A DNA stretch of 64,000 nucleotides, from positions 806,001-870,000 of the forward strand of contig CAXXIH010000008.1 in assembly GCA_963663365.2 (NCBI GenBank). Direction: 5' to 3'. Each line of letters opens with the position of its first letter. Position 1 is the stretch's first letter. The notes beneath the pieces were generated by a model, which saw only the letters and a list, made by a program, of their open reading frames with translations, did not search any database and was not told the DNA's origin. This document shows, in pieces, positions 7,512-16,960 of this stretch. The stretch is from G963663365 sp963663365 (GTDB lineage: Bacteria; Hinthialibacterota; Hinthialibacteria; Hinthialibacterales; G963663365). The position numbers and the translations under genes were made by a program.

Positions 7512-10448
7512 ATGAGTACGTTACAAGAACCTGAAATTCGCCCGCGCACGGTTCTAATGGCCATCAATACCATCTTTGAACGCGCCTTGACTTGTGAAAC
7601 CGAAGAAGAACTCGGGGCCACCTGTCTCGATGTAGCCCAGGAGCTGACCCAAAGCGCCTACGGATGGATCGGCGAAATAAACGACGAAGGGCTCTTAGAT
7701 ACAATCGCCCTAAGCAATCCCGGATGGGGCTCCTGTCAGATGCCTAAATCGGATGCGGCTGTCTTGGTCAAAAATATGCCGTTGCAGGGTATTTGGTCGG
7801 CCGTTTTGCGCGACAAAAAATCGGAAGTCGTCAATTCACCCGCCACACATCCTGACAGTGTGGGCATTCCTGAAGGAAATCCCGCACTAAACGCCTTTTT
7901 GGGCGTGCCCTTAAAACAGGCCGGAGAAACGGTGGGAATGATCAGCCTGGCCAACAAGCCCGGCGGTTATGACGAAGCGGACCGTGAAACTATCGAACAG
8001 ATCGCGCCGGCGATTTTGGAATCGATCCTGCGCAAACGGGCGGAACTTGGACTCAAAGAAGAGCGCCGCCTTTTGCAGGAAAAAGTTGCGGAAGTTGAAC
8101 GCTTCAACCGTTTGGCCGTGGGGCGCGAAGAGCGCCTTATCGAATTAAAAAATGAGGTAAACGAAATTTGTAAATCGGCCGGTAAAGAGCCGCGTTACCG
8201 GCAGTACCTTGATTCATCAAATGTAAGCGGCGTTCCAATGAGTCTTCCCATCGGTGAGCCTGCTCCACTGGAAACGGGTGAGGCGGCGATTGGCGATCTT
8301 CCCCTTGGCGAACTTGTCGACCTAAAAGAACTTGAGCAGCTATTGGTCGATTTTTCCAAGGCGATCGGAATTCCAAGTGCAATCATCGATCTGGAAGGGA
8401 ATTTCTTGGCATCCTCTCATCTGCAGCGGGCCTGTACCGATTTTCATCGCGCCAACAGTCAAAGTTGCAAACGATGTATTGAAAGTGACACCACGCTTTC
8501 GATGCGAATGCAAGAGGGTGAGGAATTTTCGATCTATCAATGCAAGAACGGCCTGGTCGACGCCGCCAGCCCCATTGTCGTTAATGGGCAGCATCTTGCC
8601 AATTTATTCATCGGCCAATTTTTAACGCAGCCCCCCGGGTTGAACTATTTTCGCCAACAGGCGGCGAGATTCGGTTACGATGAAGATGATTATCTGGCCG
8701 CGATTCAAGAGCTCCCCATTGTCCCCGAAGAAAAACTGCGCCATACGCTCCATTTCCTCGTGGCCTTGGCCAATGTGTTGGGGAATCTGGCGATTGAGCG
8801 GATTGCATCATCCCGTGCGGCGAATGCCGCAAAGGAACGCGCCGATGAACTGCTAAAACAAAGGCTTGCTGCATTGAACTTGGCCGAAGACGCCGAGCAG
8901 GCCCACGCCAAAATTGCGCTTCATGAAGAAAAACTGAAAGAGTTGGTTGAGGAACGGACGGCGGAACTCAATAACCGCGCAAAGGAACTGAATTGTCTCT
9001 ATTCAATTACTCAATTAATCAATAACCACGACCTTTCGGTGGATGAGATCGCTCACAAGACTGTGAAACTTGTGCAAGGCGGCTGCCTCAACCCTGAAAT
9101 TACTTGTGTGAGTCTCCAACTTGAAGGCAAAAAATACAAAACATCGAATTTCAAAAATACGCCTTGGCAGCAAACGTCAAAAATCTTTCTCAACCGAAAG
9201 ATGATCGGCGCTATTAAGGTGGGGCTATTAAAAGAGTGTCCGGGCTGTGATAATCGGGAGGTAATGGAAGAGAAGAAACTTCTTGATGATATTGCGCATA
9301 AGTTTTCCTTGTTGATTCGTCAGCGGGGGCTTTTAGATCAGCTAAAGAAAAGCGAGACGCGGTTCCGCAGTTATTTTGAACAAGGACTGATCGGGATGGC
9401 GGTAACTTCGCCCGAAAAGGGGTGGGTTGAAATCAACAAGCGTCTGTGTGAAATGTTGGGATATGCCGAAACCGAATTGCGTCAGATGACCTGGGCGGAG
9501 ATCACGCACCCCAAAGACCTAGAATCAGACAGCCAGCAGTTCAAGCATCTGCTCGATGGGGAGATTGATTCATACACGCTGGAAAAGCGCTTTATCCATA
9601 AGTCAGGTTCCATCGTTCACACCATTCTTTCGGTACGCGGATACCGGCGCGAGGATGGGGCCATCGATCACGTCTTTGCGCTGGTACAGGATATCTCCGA
9701 TAAAAAGTTGGCCGAGGATCAGCTCAAAATTTCCTTAGATAACTTAAAACGCTCCAATGAGGAGCTGGTCCAATTCGCATACGTAGCATCTCATGATCTG
9801 CAGGAGCCATTACGCAAAATATCGAGTTTCACCGAGCTGTTTGCCAAACGGTACGAGGATCAGGTCGATGAAAAAGGGGCGAAATATATCGGCTATATTG
9901 TGGATGGCGCCCAGCGGATGCAGACGCTCATCAGCGACCTACTCAGTTACTCGCGCGTGGGAACCCGCGGCAAACCGCCGGAGCCGGTTGCCTGCAAGGA
10001 AGTGGTTGAAGCCGCCCTCGATAACCTTTCGCGAAGCATCGAAGAAAACGGAGCTGTAATTGAGTGCGGCGATTTGCCGGTGATTACTGCGGATGCCTCA
10101 CAGTTGGTGCAACTGTTCCAAAACCTAATCGGAAACGGCATTAAGTTTCGCGGGGAACAAACACCACACATCCGAATCGAGGCCGAGGAGAATAGCGACG
10201 AGTGGCTGTTTGCCGTAAAAGATAACGGCATTGGTATTGAAGGTGATTTTTTCGAGCGTATTTTTATTATTTTTCAACGTCTGCATGGCAAAGCCGAGTA
10301 TCCGGGCACGGGTATCGGTCTGGCGATCTGCAAAAAAATCGTAGAACGGCACGGGGGAAGAATTTGGATACAGTCCACACCCGGCCGCGGATCTGCGTTT
10401 TTCTTTGCCTTGCCCAAACGAGCAGGAGAGGCAAATGGAAACGAGTAA
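7512..10448 (+). CDS. GAF-PocR-GAF-PAS phytochrome-type histidine kinase
   Basis: About 978 residues from ATG 7512, chosen because a G-rich ribosome site precedes it while the ATG at 7497 has none. Domains in order: GAF (about 20-175), coiled coil, PocR ligand-binding domain (about 270-430; cysteines in SQSCKRCIESD and YQCKNGLVDAASPIVV), coiled coil, a GAF-like domain with a CPGC pair (about 495-610), PAS (about 615-735), HisKA with FAYVASHDLQEPLRKISSF and HATPase_c with NGIGIEGDFFERIFIIFQRL and GTGIGLAICKKIV. The catalytic core is of the subgroup found in bacterial phytochromes and cyanobacterial Cph1, whose partners are short Rcp1-type receivers; two such receivers follow directly. No membrane segments are seen. 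PocR domains bind small hydrocarbon derivatives in known cases; the ligand here is unknown. Confidence 0.93.
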   Translation: MSTLQEPEIRPRTVLMAINTIFERALTCETEEELGATCLDVAQELTQSAYGWIGEINDEGLLDTIALSNPGWGSCQMPKSDAAVLVKNMPLQGIWSAVLRDKKSEVVNSPATHPDSVGIPEGNPALNAFLGVPLKQAGETVGMISLANKPGGYDEADRETIEQIAPAILESILRKRAELGLKEERRLLQEKVAEVERFNRLAVGREERLIELKNEVNEICKSAGKEPRYRQYLDSSNVSGVPMSLPIGEPAPLETGEAAIGDLPLGELVDLKELEQLLVDFSKAIGIPSAIIDLEGNFLASSHLQRACTDFHRANSQSCKRCIESDTTLSMRMQEGEEFSIYQCKNGLVDAASPIVVNGQHLANLFIGQFLTQPPGLNYFRQQAARFGYDEDDYLAAIQELPIVPEEKLRHTLHFLVALANVLGNLAIERIASSRAANAAKERADELLKQRLAALNLAEDAEQAHAKIALHEEKLKELVEERTAELNNRAKELNCLYSITQLINNHDLSVDEIAHKTVKLVQGGCLNPEITCVSLQLEGKKYKTSNFKNTPWQQTSKIFLNRKMIGAIKVGLLKECPGCDNREVMEEKKLLDDIAHKFSLLIRQRGLLDQLKKSETRFRSYFEQGLIGMAVTSPEKGWVEINKRLCEMLGYAETELRQMTWAEITHPKDLESDSQQFKHLLDGEIDSYTLEKRFIHKSGSIVHTILSVRGYRREDGAIDHVFALVQDISDKKLAEDQLKISLDNLKRSNEELVQFAYVASHDLQEPLRKISSFTELFAKRYEDQVDEKGAKYIGYIVDGAQRMQTLISDLLSYSRVGTRGKPPEPVACKEVVEAALDNLSRSIEENGAVIECGDLPVITADASQLVQLFQNLIGNGIKFRGEQTPHIRIEAEENSDEWLFAVKDNGIGIEGDFFERIFIIFQRLHGKAEYPGTGIGLAICKKIVERHGGRIWIQSTPGRGSAFFFALPKRAGEANGNE

Positions 10449-10884
10449 GCAACTGCAACCCATTAAAGTTCTGCTGGTGGAGGATGACGAGGCCGATGTG
10501 GAGCTGATCCGCGAGACATTATTGGATAGCAAAATTTCCTTAAAGTTGGATATCGTGAATGATGGCGTCGACGCCATGCGTTATTTATCTCAAAAAGACA
10601 AATTTTCGGATGCAATGTTGCCCGACATCGTTATTTTGGACCTCAATCTTCCGCGAAAAGACGGGCGTGAAGTCATAATTGAAATGAAATCCGAGCCGCA
10701 TTTGATGAACATCCCCGTTGTGGTTTTAACAACATCAGATGCGGAAACCGACATTGTGCGCATGTACGATGCCGGCGTCAATTGTTATGTCACTAAACCC
10801 TTTGGGCTCGAGCAGTTCCAAAATGTCGTCAAAGCCGTCGAAAAGTTTTGGATGACAGTTGTGAAATTACCGGAAATGAAATAG
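10435..10884 (+). CDS. Rcp1-type single-domain response regulator
   Basis: A 149-residue stand-alone receiver starting at ATG 10435, 14 nt inside the end of the upstream kinase and preceded by aggagagg. It has LLVEDDEADVELI, the phospho-acceptor in DIVILDLNLPRKDGRE, the LTTSDAETDI switch region and CYVTKPFGLEQF. The long tail after the Lys-Pro (VVKAVEKFWMTVVKLP) is typical of the Rcp1 family that accepts phosphate from phytochrome-type kinases. The gene overlap makes the upstream kinase its likely phosphodonor. Confidence 0.95.
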   Translation: METSKQLQPIKVLLVEDDEADVELIRETLLDSKISLKLDIVNDGVDAMRYLSQKDKFSDAMLPDIVILDLNLPRKDGREVIIEMKSEPHLMNIPVVVLTTSDAETDIVRMYDAGVNCYVTKPFGLEQFQNVVKAVEKFWMTVVKLPEMK

Positions 10885-10893
10885 GAGAAAAAA

Positions 10894-11340
10894 ATGGTTT
10901 CTGCACAGACAATTGCGCCATTTAACATTCTACTTGTTGAGGATGATCCCGCGGACGTCGAACTAACGCTGGACACGCTCGAGCAAAGCAAAATCCTGGT
11001 CCATATAGAAATCGCCAACGATGGGATCGCCGCGTGGGAATATCTGAATTCAATAGGCGCCAACAACGGCAAAACCAAGCCCGATTTGCTGATCTTAGAT
11101 CTGAATATGCCTAAAATGGACGGCCGGGAACTTCTCGAAAAAATTAAAACACGGCCTGAATTACGATCCATTCCCGTTGTGATTTTGACGACCTCAGACG
11201 CAGAAATCGACATTATTAGAACCTACAACCTGGGCGCCAGTTGTTATGTCACGAAGCCAATCGGATTGGAGGAATTCACAAAAGTCGTGAATGCCATTCA
11301 AGAGTTTTGGTTTACGATTGTGAAATTGCCTCCGAGGTAA
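10894..11340 (+). CDS. Rcp1-type single-domain response regulator, second copy
   Basis: A 148-residue receiver with the same layout as its upstream neighbour (LLVEDDPADVELT, LLILDLNMPKMDGRE, LTTSDAEIDI, CYVTKPIGLEEF and a FWFTIVKLP tail), so the pair looks like a tandem duplication that has since diverged. The start follows aggagaaaaaa. Two receivers behind one kinase allow branching or competition for phosphate. Confidence 0.95.
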   Translation: MVSAQTIAPFNILLVEDDPADVELTLDTLEQSKILVHIEIANDGIAAWEYLNSIGANNGKTKPDLLILDLNMPKMDGRELLEKIKTRPELRSIPVVILTTSDAEIDIIRTYNLGASCYVTKPIGLEEFTKVVNAIQEFWFTIVKLPPR

Positions 11341-11344
11341 TGCA

Positions 11345-14300
11345 ATGCTAAAAGATAAGATTCGAGTCCTTTTAATTGAAGACGATATTGGAGACGCCGA
11401 TCTGATTCGTGAGTCATTTGAACTTACTGAAAATATACGATTTACGGTTTGTCATGAGGATTGTCTTTCCAAGGCTATCTCGCGTCTGAAATCCGATCTT
11501 GAATTTGACGCCGTCCTGCTGGATTTAGGATTGCCAGACTCTCAAGGATTGGAGACTTTTAACCGCGTTTACGCCTTCGCTCCGACAATCCCCCTTGTAG
11601 TTCTCAGCGGAAATGATGATGCAGAATGTGCCCGAAAAAGTGTTCAATACGGTGCACAGGATTATTTGGTGAAGGGAGATAATAGCCCGCGTGCATTGGC
11701 GCGTTCGGTGCAATATGCGATTGAACGCGTTGTTACGCAACGAAAAATTATTCATCTGAATTCCGTCTTAAGCGCAATCCGCCAAATCAACCATCTCATT
11801 TGCCGGGAAACCGACCGGAAAAAACTGATCCATTCGGCGTGCAATATTTTGGTTCAGACCCGCAGTTACAAGGCCGCCTGGATTCATTGTTTTAGACGGA
11901 ATGGCGATATGCGGCTCACGGAACTTGCGGGTGAAAATGAATGTAATCCTGAATTCAGGACTGAAATCGAAAATGGACGTTTGCCTTCATGCGCGCAGTC
12001 GGTGCTCGCACAGGATGAAACGATCTATGTCACGCGTCCCGCCGAGAGTTGTGTCGAATGTCCGTTACGGAACGATGACAGGGGGGCGCAAGGAGTCACA
12101 GCCCGTCTAGAATCTTACGGTGAAGTCTATGGGGTGATGGGCGTTTCACTGAATGAGAATGTGTCTGTGGGAAGCGAGGAATTCGGGTTGATTGAAGAGT
12201 GCGCTACGGACATCGCCTTTGCCCTAAGAGGCCTGGAAGTAGAACGGCAAAAACTGAAAGGTGTTGAAAACCTAAAAAAGAAGGAAGAATCGCTTCAAAC
12301 TGCATTGCAAGATTCTCGAGACCAACAGGCCCATATCGAGGCACTTTATAAGGCTACGCGCTCAATCCTGCAATTCCCGGCGTTCGAAGACGCTGCTCCC
12401 GTCATTTTCGAAGCCTGCAAGACCTTGGTTGGCGCTACATGCGGTTATGTGGCTTTGCTTTCAGATGACGGTCATGAAAACGAAGTCTTGTATTTGGATT
12501 CCGGCGGCCGGGATTGCGACGTCAATCCGTCATTGCCTATGCCCATTCGCAGCCTGCGTGAGCGCGCCTACCGAGAAAAGAAAGCGGTCTTCGACAACGA
12601 TTTCGCCAACAGTCCATGGGTGCAATTGATGCCAGAGGGTCATGTTCCTCTTCACAATGTGCTTTTTGCGCCGCTTTTAATTCAGGATAAGGCTGTGGGT
12701 CTGATCGGCATGGCGGAAAAAGAGGGCGGATTTAACGAATCGGACTGTCAAGCGGTCACGGCCTTTGCCGAAATTGCGGCTGTGGCGCTAAAGAGTTCCC
12801 GTTCCCTGGAGTCCCTTCGCGACAGCGAGGAACTTTATTCATCGCTTGTTGAAACGCTCCCCCAGCAAATTTTCAGAAAAGACCGTGAGGGCCGTATCAC
12901 CTTTGTGAACCAGAACTTCTGCAAATTCACGGAAATGAGCGAAGAGGAACTTATCGGTAAAACCGACCGAGAACTCTTTCCTGGTGAACATGCCGATAAA
13001 TACCACCATGATGACCAACGGGTCATGAAAACTGAACAAAAATTTGAGGCGGTCGAAACACACACAACCAAGAGTGGTGAGCTTCGGCATGTACAGGTAG
13101 TGAAGACGCCCATCAGGGATGCGGCAGGAAAATGTATCGGTATCCAGGGCATCTCTTGGGATGTGACCGACCGAATTCAATCTGAAAAGTCACTTCAGGA
13201 ACGTGAAGAAGTTCTGCGCGCAACGATTGAATCGACATCGGAAGGTATCTTAATTACCAATGAACAGTGGAGCGTGCGTTTGGCAAACAGCAACTTTTAC
13301 AGCATGTGGAACTTTCCGGCCCGGTTTCAGCAAGAAGTCGACAGCCAGGCTTTGTTCCAGGCAATTATTGACCAAGTGGTGGCCGAGTCATTACCGCAAG
13401 AAAGAATCGATGAACTGCACGACTCCACAGAAGTCGGGCTGGAGGAATTTGAAACAAAGAACGGAAGAATTCTTGAGCTGCACTCCTACCCGTTGGTTCT
13501 ATCCGGCAGTGTAAAAGGCCGGGTCTGGTCGTTCCGGGATTTGACATTGCGCAAACAAGCCGAGCGCGAAAATGACCGCTTGGCCGAACAACTGCGCCAA
13601 TCCCAAAAGATGGAAGCGATCGGACGTCTGGCGGGCGGGATTGCGCATGATTTCAATAATTTGCTGATGGTCATTAACGGCTATAGCGGCTCGTTGATTA
13701 AATCGCTCGACGAGGACAATCCGGTCCGTGAGGACATCCAAGAAATTTACGAAGCCGGGACACGGGCGGCGGGATTGACGAAACAACTGCTTGCCTTTAG
13801 CCGGAAACAAATTGTTAAACCACGGGTTTTGAGTATCAACCAGACGCTGCAAGAAATGGACAAGTTGCTGCATCGTGTTATCGGTGAAGACATCGCCCTT
13901 GAGACCACGCTCGATAAAGACCTCGGCCTTGTTGAAGCCGATCCCAGTCAAATAGAGCAGATTTTGGTCAATATGGCTGTCAATTCGCGGGATGCTATGG
14001 AGAAGGGCGGAAAACTCACCATTGAAACGTGCAATCTCGATATAACGGAATGCATGTCCGAGCATAATTTGGAGCTCATTCCGGGGCCGTATATCAAGAT
14101 ATCGATCAGCGACACGGGCAGTGGAATCGACGCTGAAACACGGGAAAAGATCTTTGAGCCGTTCTTTACGACCAAAGAACAAGGCAAAGGAACCGGGCTG
14201 GGATTGTCGACAGTTTATGGAATTATCAAACAATATTCCGGCCATATCACCGTCTACAGTGAAGTGGGGTACGGCACGACATTTAATGTCTATCTGCCAA

Positions 14301-14728
14301 GGGTGGATGCGGATAAGACACTAGCCGCAAATGGAACGCCTGTCCAAACCAGCGGCGGCAAAGAGAAGATTTTGCTGGTCGAAGACGAATCGCTGCTGCG
14401 CAAATTATTAACCAAACATCTCCGCAACCTTGGCTATGACATAATTACGGCGAGTAACGGAAAAGAAGCTCTCGATCGAATGCAAACTGAAAGACTAAAT
14501 ATCGATCTGCTATTAACCGATGTCGTCATGCCCGAAATGGGAGGTCCGGAATTGGCTGAGAAACTCAAAGCCGAACATCCGGACTTGAGATGTCTCTTTA
14601 TGTCCGGCTACACGGACCGCGCCGTCAATCGATCTGTAAAACTCGATAAAGACGCCGCGTTCCTGCAGAAGCCGTGCGCCGTGACCGAAGTCAGCCAGGC
14701 CATCCGAGAGGTCCTGGATAAGAATTAA
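11345..14728 (+). CDS. Receiver-GAF-GAF-PAS-PAS-histidine kinase-receiver hybrid
   Basis: A 1127-residue hybrid kinase. Domains: N-terminal receiver (1-125; LIEDDIGDADLI, VLLDLGLPDSQG, YLVKGDNS), GAF with paired cysteines (SCVECPL, about 235-245), second GAF (about 330-490), two PAS domains (about 500-750), HisKA (AGGIAHDFNNLLMVINGY), HATPase_c (DTGSGIDAE, GTGLGLSTVYGII) and a C-terminal receiver (ILLVEDESLLRKLL, LLLTDVVMPEMGGPE, FLQKPCAVTEV). This is the intact version of the kinase-receiver arrangement that two other genes in the window have lost. The ATG follows gaggtaatgca, 4 nt after the previous gene, so it is in the same transcription unit. Confidence 0.95.
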   Translation: MLKDKIRVLLIEDDIGDADLIRESFELTENIRFTVCHEDCLSKAISRLKSDLEFDAVLLDLGLPDSQGLETFNRVYAFAPTIPLVVLSGNDDAECARKSVQYGAQDYLVKGDNSPRALARSVQYAIERVVTQRKIIHLNSVLSAIRQINHLICRETDRKKLIHSACNILVQTRSYKAAWIHCFRRNGDMRLTELAGENECNPEFRTEIENGRLPSCAQSVLAQDETIYVTRPAESCVECPLRNDDRGAQGVTARLESYGEVYGVMGVSLNENVSVGSEEFGLIEECATDIAFALRGLEVERQKLKGVENLKKKEESLQTALQDSRDQQAHIEALYKATRSILQFPAFEDAAPVIFEACKTLVGATCGYVALLSDDGHENEVLYLDSGGRDCDVNPSLPMPIRSLRERAYREKKAVFDNDFANSPWVQLMPEGHVPLHNVLFAPLLIQDKAVGLIGMAEKEGGFNESDCQAVTAFAEIAAVALKSSRSLESLRDSEELYSSLVETLPQQIFRKDREGRITFVNQNFCKFTEMSEEELIGKTDRELFPGEHADKYHHDDQRVMKTEQKFEAVETHTTKSGELRHVQVVKTPIRDAAGKCIGIQGISWDVTDRIQSEKSLQEREEVLRATIESTSEGILITNEQWSVRLANSNFYSMWNFPARFQQEVDSQALFQAIIDQVVAESLPQERIDELHDSTEVGLEEFETKNGRILELHSYPLVLSGSVKGRVWSFRDLTLRKQAERENDRLAEQLRQSQKMEAIGRLAGGIAHDFNNLLMVINGYSGSLIKSLDEDNPVREDIQEIYEAGTRAAGLTKQLLAFSRKQIVKPRVLSINQTLQEMDKLLHRVIGEDIALETTLDKDLGLVEADPSQIEQILVNMAVNSRDAMEKGGKLTIETCNLDITECMSEHNLELIPGPYIKISISDTGSGIDAETREKIFEPFFTTKEQGKGTGLGLSTVYGIIKQYSGHITVYSEVGYGTTFNVYLPRVDADKTLAANGTPVQTSGGKEKILLVEDESLLRKLLTKHLRNLGYDIITASNGKEALDRMQTERLNIDLLLTDVVMPEMGGPELAEKLKAEHPDLRCLFMSGYTDRAVNRSVKLDKDAAFLQKPCAVTEVSQAIREVLDKN

Positions 14729-14763
14729 ACCGATAGGATACAAAATTATTGTTTGAGGATGTA

Positions 14764-15909
14764 ATGATGGAGTCTTTTGAAAGCAATCAGGATATTCATC
14801 TTTTGGTTGTGGATGATGAGATTTCGGTGGCAAAGATCATAAGCCGTTTTCTTAAAAGCGAAGGTTATCGTTGCGATATCGCCAATTCCGGGAGAGAGGC
14901 GCTCGAACTGCTTGCGCAGAGAGAGTATCTGCTGACCATTTCCGACATCAACATGCCTGGCATGACCGGCGTCGAACTTTTGCAGCGTGTATCCGCCAAA
15001 TATCCAAAGATAGCCTTTATCATGCTGACCGCGCTCGGTAGTGCGGAAACCGCAGTGCAATGTCTTAAAATCGGAGCCTACGATTACCTAACCAAACCGG
15101 TCGATGACACCGAGTTAATTCTCAGCGTTGCACGCGCGCTTGAACGCCGGCGTTTGTTGCAGTGGGAACAGGAGTACCACGCGCGGTTGGCCCGTGAAGT
15201 GGCTGAGAAAACAAAAGAACTTCGCGAGACCGTTGATCAATTAGAAGTTACACAAGGATTGCTGACGCGCACCCAACAGGAAATTATTTATCGTCTGGCC
15301 GTGGCCGCCGAATACCGGGATGAAGATACGTGGACGCACCTTCGGCGAATTTCTAGATATTGCGCATTTTTGAGCTGCATCTTGAGCCAAGATGATAAGT
15401 TTTGCGCGACAATTAAAGTCGCCAGCCCACTTCACGATATTGGGAAAATTGGGATACCAGACAGCATTCTTTTAAAACCCGGGCAGTTGAGCGATGAAGA
15501 GTTTCAATTTATGCGCACGCATACGACCATCGGCGGACAGATTTTGCAGGATTCAAATTCACCACTCATTCAGGCAGCGTGCGAAATCGCTGCGAATCAT
15601 CATGAGCGATGGGATGGGGCAGGCTATCCGAATAAGAAGTCAAAACGGGAAATCCCACTGACGGCGCGCATCACGGCGATTTGTGATGTCTTTGATGCTT
15701 TAACATCCAAGCGCCCGTACAAAGAGGCATGGAATTTCGAACGTTCGTTTGAAACCATCTGCAAAGAACGCGGCCGCGCGTTTGATCCCGCTATTATCGA
15801 CGCTGTAGCCACACACAGAGACGACCTGCACGCCGTCTATCTTGAAAACCAGGCGGCTGAAACATGCGATACCGCGCCAAATGTCAGCGAATTTGTGCTC
15901 GAGGTTTAG
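14764..15909 (+). CDS. Receiver-HD-GYP response regulator (probable c-di-GMP phosphodiesterase)
   Basis: 381 residues from ATG 14764, behind a tgagg ribosome site. Residues 1-125 are a receiver (VVDDEISVAK, TISDINMPGMTGVE, YLTKPVDDTEL); a coiled coil joins it to an HD-GYP domain (about 165-345) with HDIGKIGIPD, the substrate loop KPGQLSDEEF, HHERWDGAGYP and DVFDALTSKRPYK. All metal-binding His and Asp positions and the GYP triplet are present, so hydrolysis of cyclic di-GMP is likely. It closes the run of genes 6738-15909 and gives the kinases an enzymatic output. PilZ and FapA-like genes elsewhere in the window fit the same signalling theme. Confidence 0.94.
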   Translation: MMESFESNQDIHLLVVDDEISVAKIISRFLKSEGYRCDIANSGREALELLAQREYLLTISDINMPGMTGVELLQRVSAKYPKIAFIMLTALGSAETAVQCLKIGAYDYLTKPVDDTELILSVARALERRRLLQWEQEYHARLAREVAEKTKELRETVDQLEVTQGLLTRTQQEIIYRLAVAAEYRDEDTWTHLRRISRYCAFLSCILSQDDKFCATIKVASPLHDIGKIGIPDSILLKPGQLSDEEFQFMRTHTTIGGQILQDSNSPLIQAACEIAANHHERWDGAGYPNKKSKREIPLTARITAICDVFDALTSKRPYKEAWNFERSFETICKERGRAFDPAIIDAVATHRDDLHAVYLENQAAETCDTAPNVSEFVLEV

Positions 15910-15970
15910 CCTGTGATGTTTCGTACATACAAACGTGAAATACTAGGTTGAGGTTACAAGGGGACAGAAA

Positions 15971-16945
15971 TTGAACGAAAAAGAAAACATGAAACTACAA
16001 TCGACTGGTGCGCAAAGCAAAGCAAAAGACGCAGGAGCTTTACTTAAGCAACTGGACCAATTAGTCGGGAAGCATAGAGCCGCGCAAGCGCAGGTTGAGG
16101 AATCGGATTTGATCAAAACAGTACGGGGTGGAAAAGTTATCTGGATTACCCGCGACGAAATGAACAAAATCCTAACTCGCAACCGTAAAGTCGCTGGATT
16201 AAAAGTTTCTAATAAAAAACAAGATGAGGATGATACTGCAAACAGCGCCATCTCAAGGCAAATTCAGTACTTTCATTCGCTTGTCAAAACCGTGCGTAAT
16301 TGGATGCCTGAATGTTCAGAGGAATTAGGCCGCAAGGCACGCGAACTGGAAGCAAAAGGCAACCAGATTCAGAGTCTTTCTTCGCAATTACGCTTGCTCG
16401 AATCCGCCCTGCGAAATAAGAAATTTGAAGATCCTCTTTTACAGGAAATGGATCAAGCCGGATCGGATATGGTGGCGGCGTTAGAGTCAAAAAATCTCTC
16501 AAAAGCCGTCCAAATGCGGGCATTTCAGAGGGATCATGAACAAGACATGGCGATGAAACGGAAACGGCTTACGCCGTTCCATAAAAAGACAATTTCTTGC
16601 CGCGCGGCTTATGCACAAGCAAAATGCAGATTCTATGCCTTGCAAATTGATATTATGCGTGTCTTATCGAAAAACATCCCCAAACGCGGCTCTGCTCTGT
16701 CCACGAGCGACGTGGACGCTGCAAAGAACAGTAATATGTCTATGGGAGATCGTGTGAATGAGGCGGATTCCCATCTCGCTGAGTTTGAGCGGTTGGGCAA
16801 CAAAAACTTAATGGAGATGACGAAATCTTTTCAAGCCTTTGAGCACGAAACCCTTCACCCGCTCATTGAAGTGACACGCGAGCTTGTAGATTCACTTGAA
16901 ATTCAGAAGGCAGATTCGAACACGGCGAGCCTGCGAGGCGGGTAA
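15971..16945 (+). CDS. Coiled-coil protein of unknown function, upstream of fapA
   Basis: 324 residues, mostly charged helix with no membrane segment. The TTG at 15971 is preferred because aagggga sits at the right distance; an in-frame ATG at 15989 lacks one. I do not recognise the family. A short motif, VRGGKVIWITRDEMNKIL (about 50-67), is echoed by VNGQAVWLTIEQANLYL in the - strand protein at 44670-45557, which is also coiled-coil rich, so the two may be distant paralogues. The gene is followed after 15 nt by the FapA-like gene and then a TPR gene, forming a three-gene unit inside the phosphorelay island. Confidence 0.75.
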   Translation: MNEKENMKLQSTGAQSKAKDAGALLKQLDQLVGKHRAAQAQVEESDLIKTVRGGKVIWITRDEMNKILTRNRKVAGLKVSNKKQDEDDTANSAISRQIQYFHSLVKTVRNWMPECSEELGRKARELEAKGNQIQSLSSQLRLLESALRNKKFEDPLLQEMDQAGSDMVAALESKNLSKAVQMRAFQRDHEQDMAMKRKRLTPFHKKTISCRAAYAQAKCRFYALQIDIMRVLSKNIPKRGSALSTSDVDAAKNSNMSMGDRVNEADSHLAEFERLGNKNLMEMTKSFQAFEHETLHPLIEVTRELVDSLEIQKADSNTASLRGG

Positions 16946-16960
16946 AAAGGAGTTGCGATT

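Noticed and set aside
13499..14245. A 248-codon - strand open frame inside the hybrid kinase
   Set aside because: It is antisense to the well-conserved HisKA/HATPase region and its codon pattern follows from that strand.
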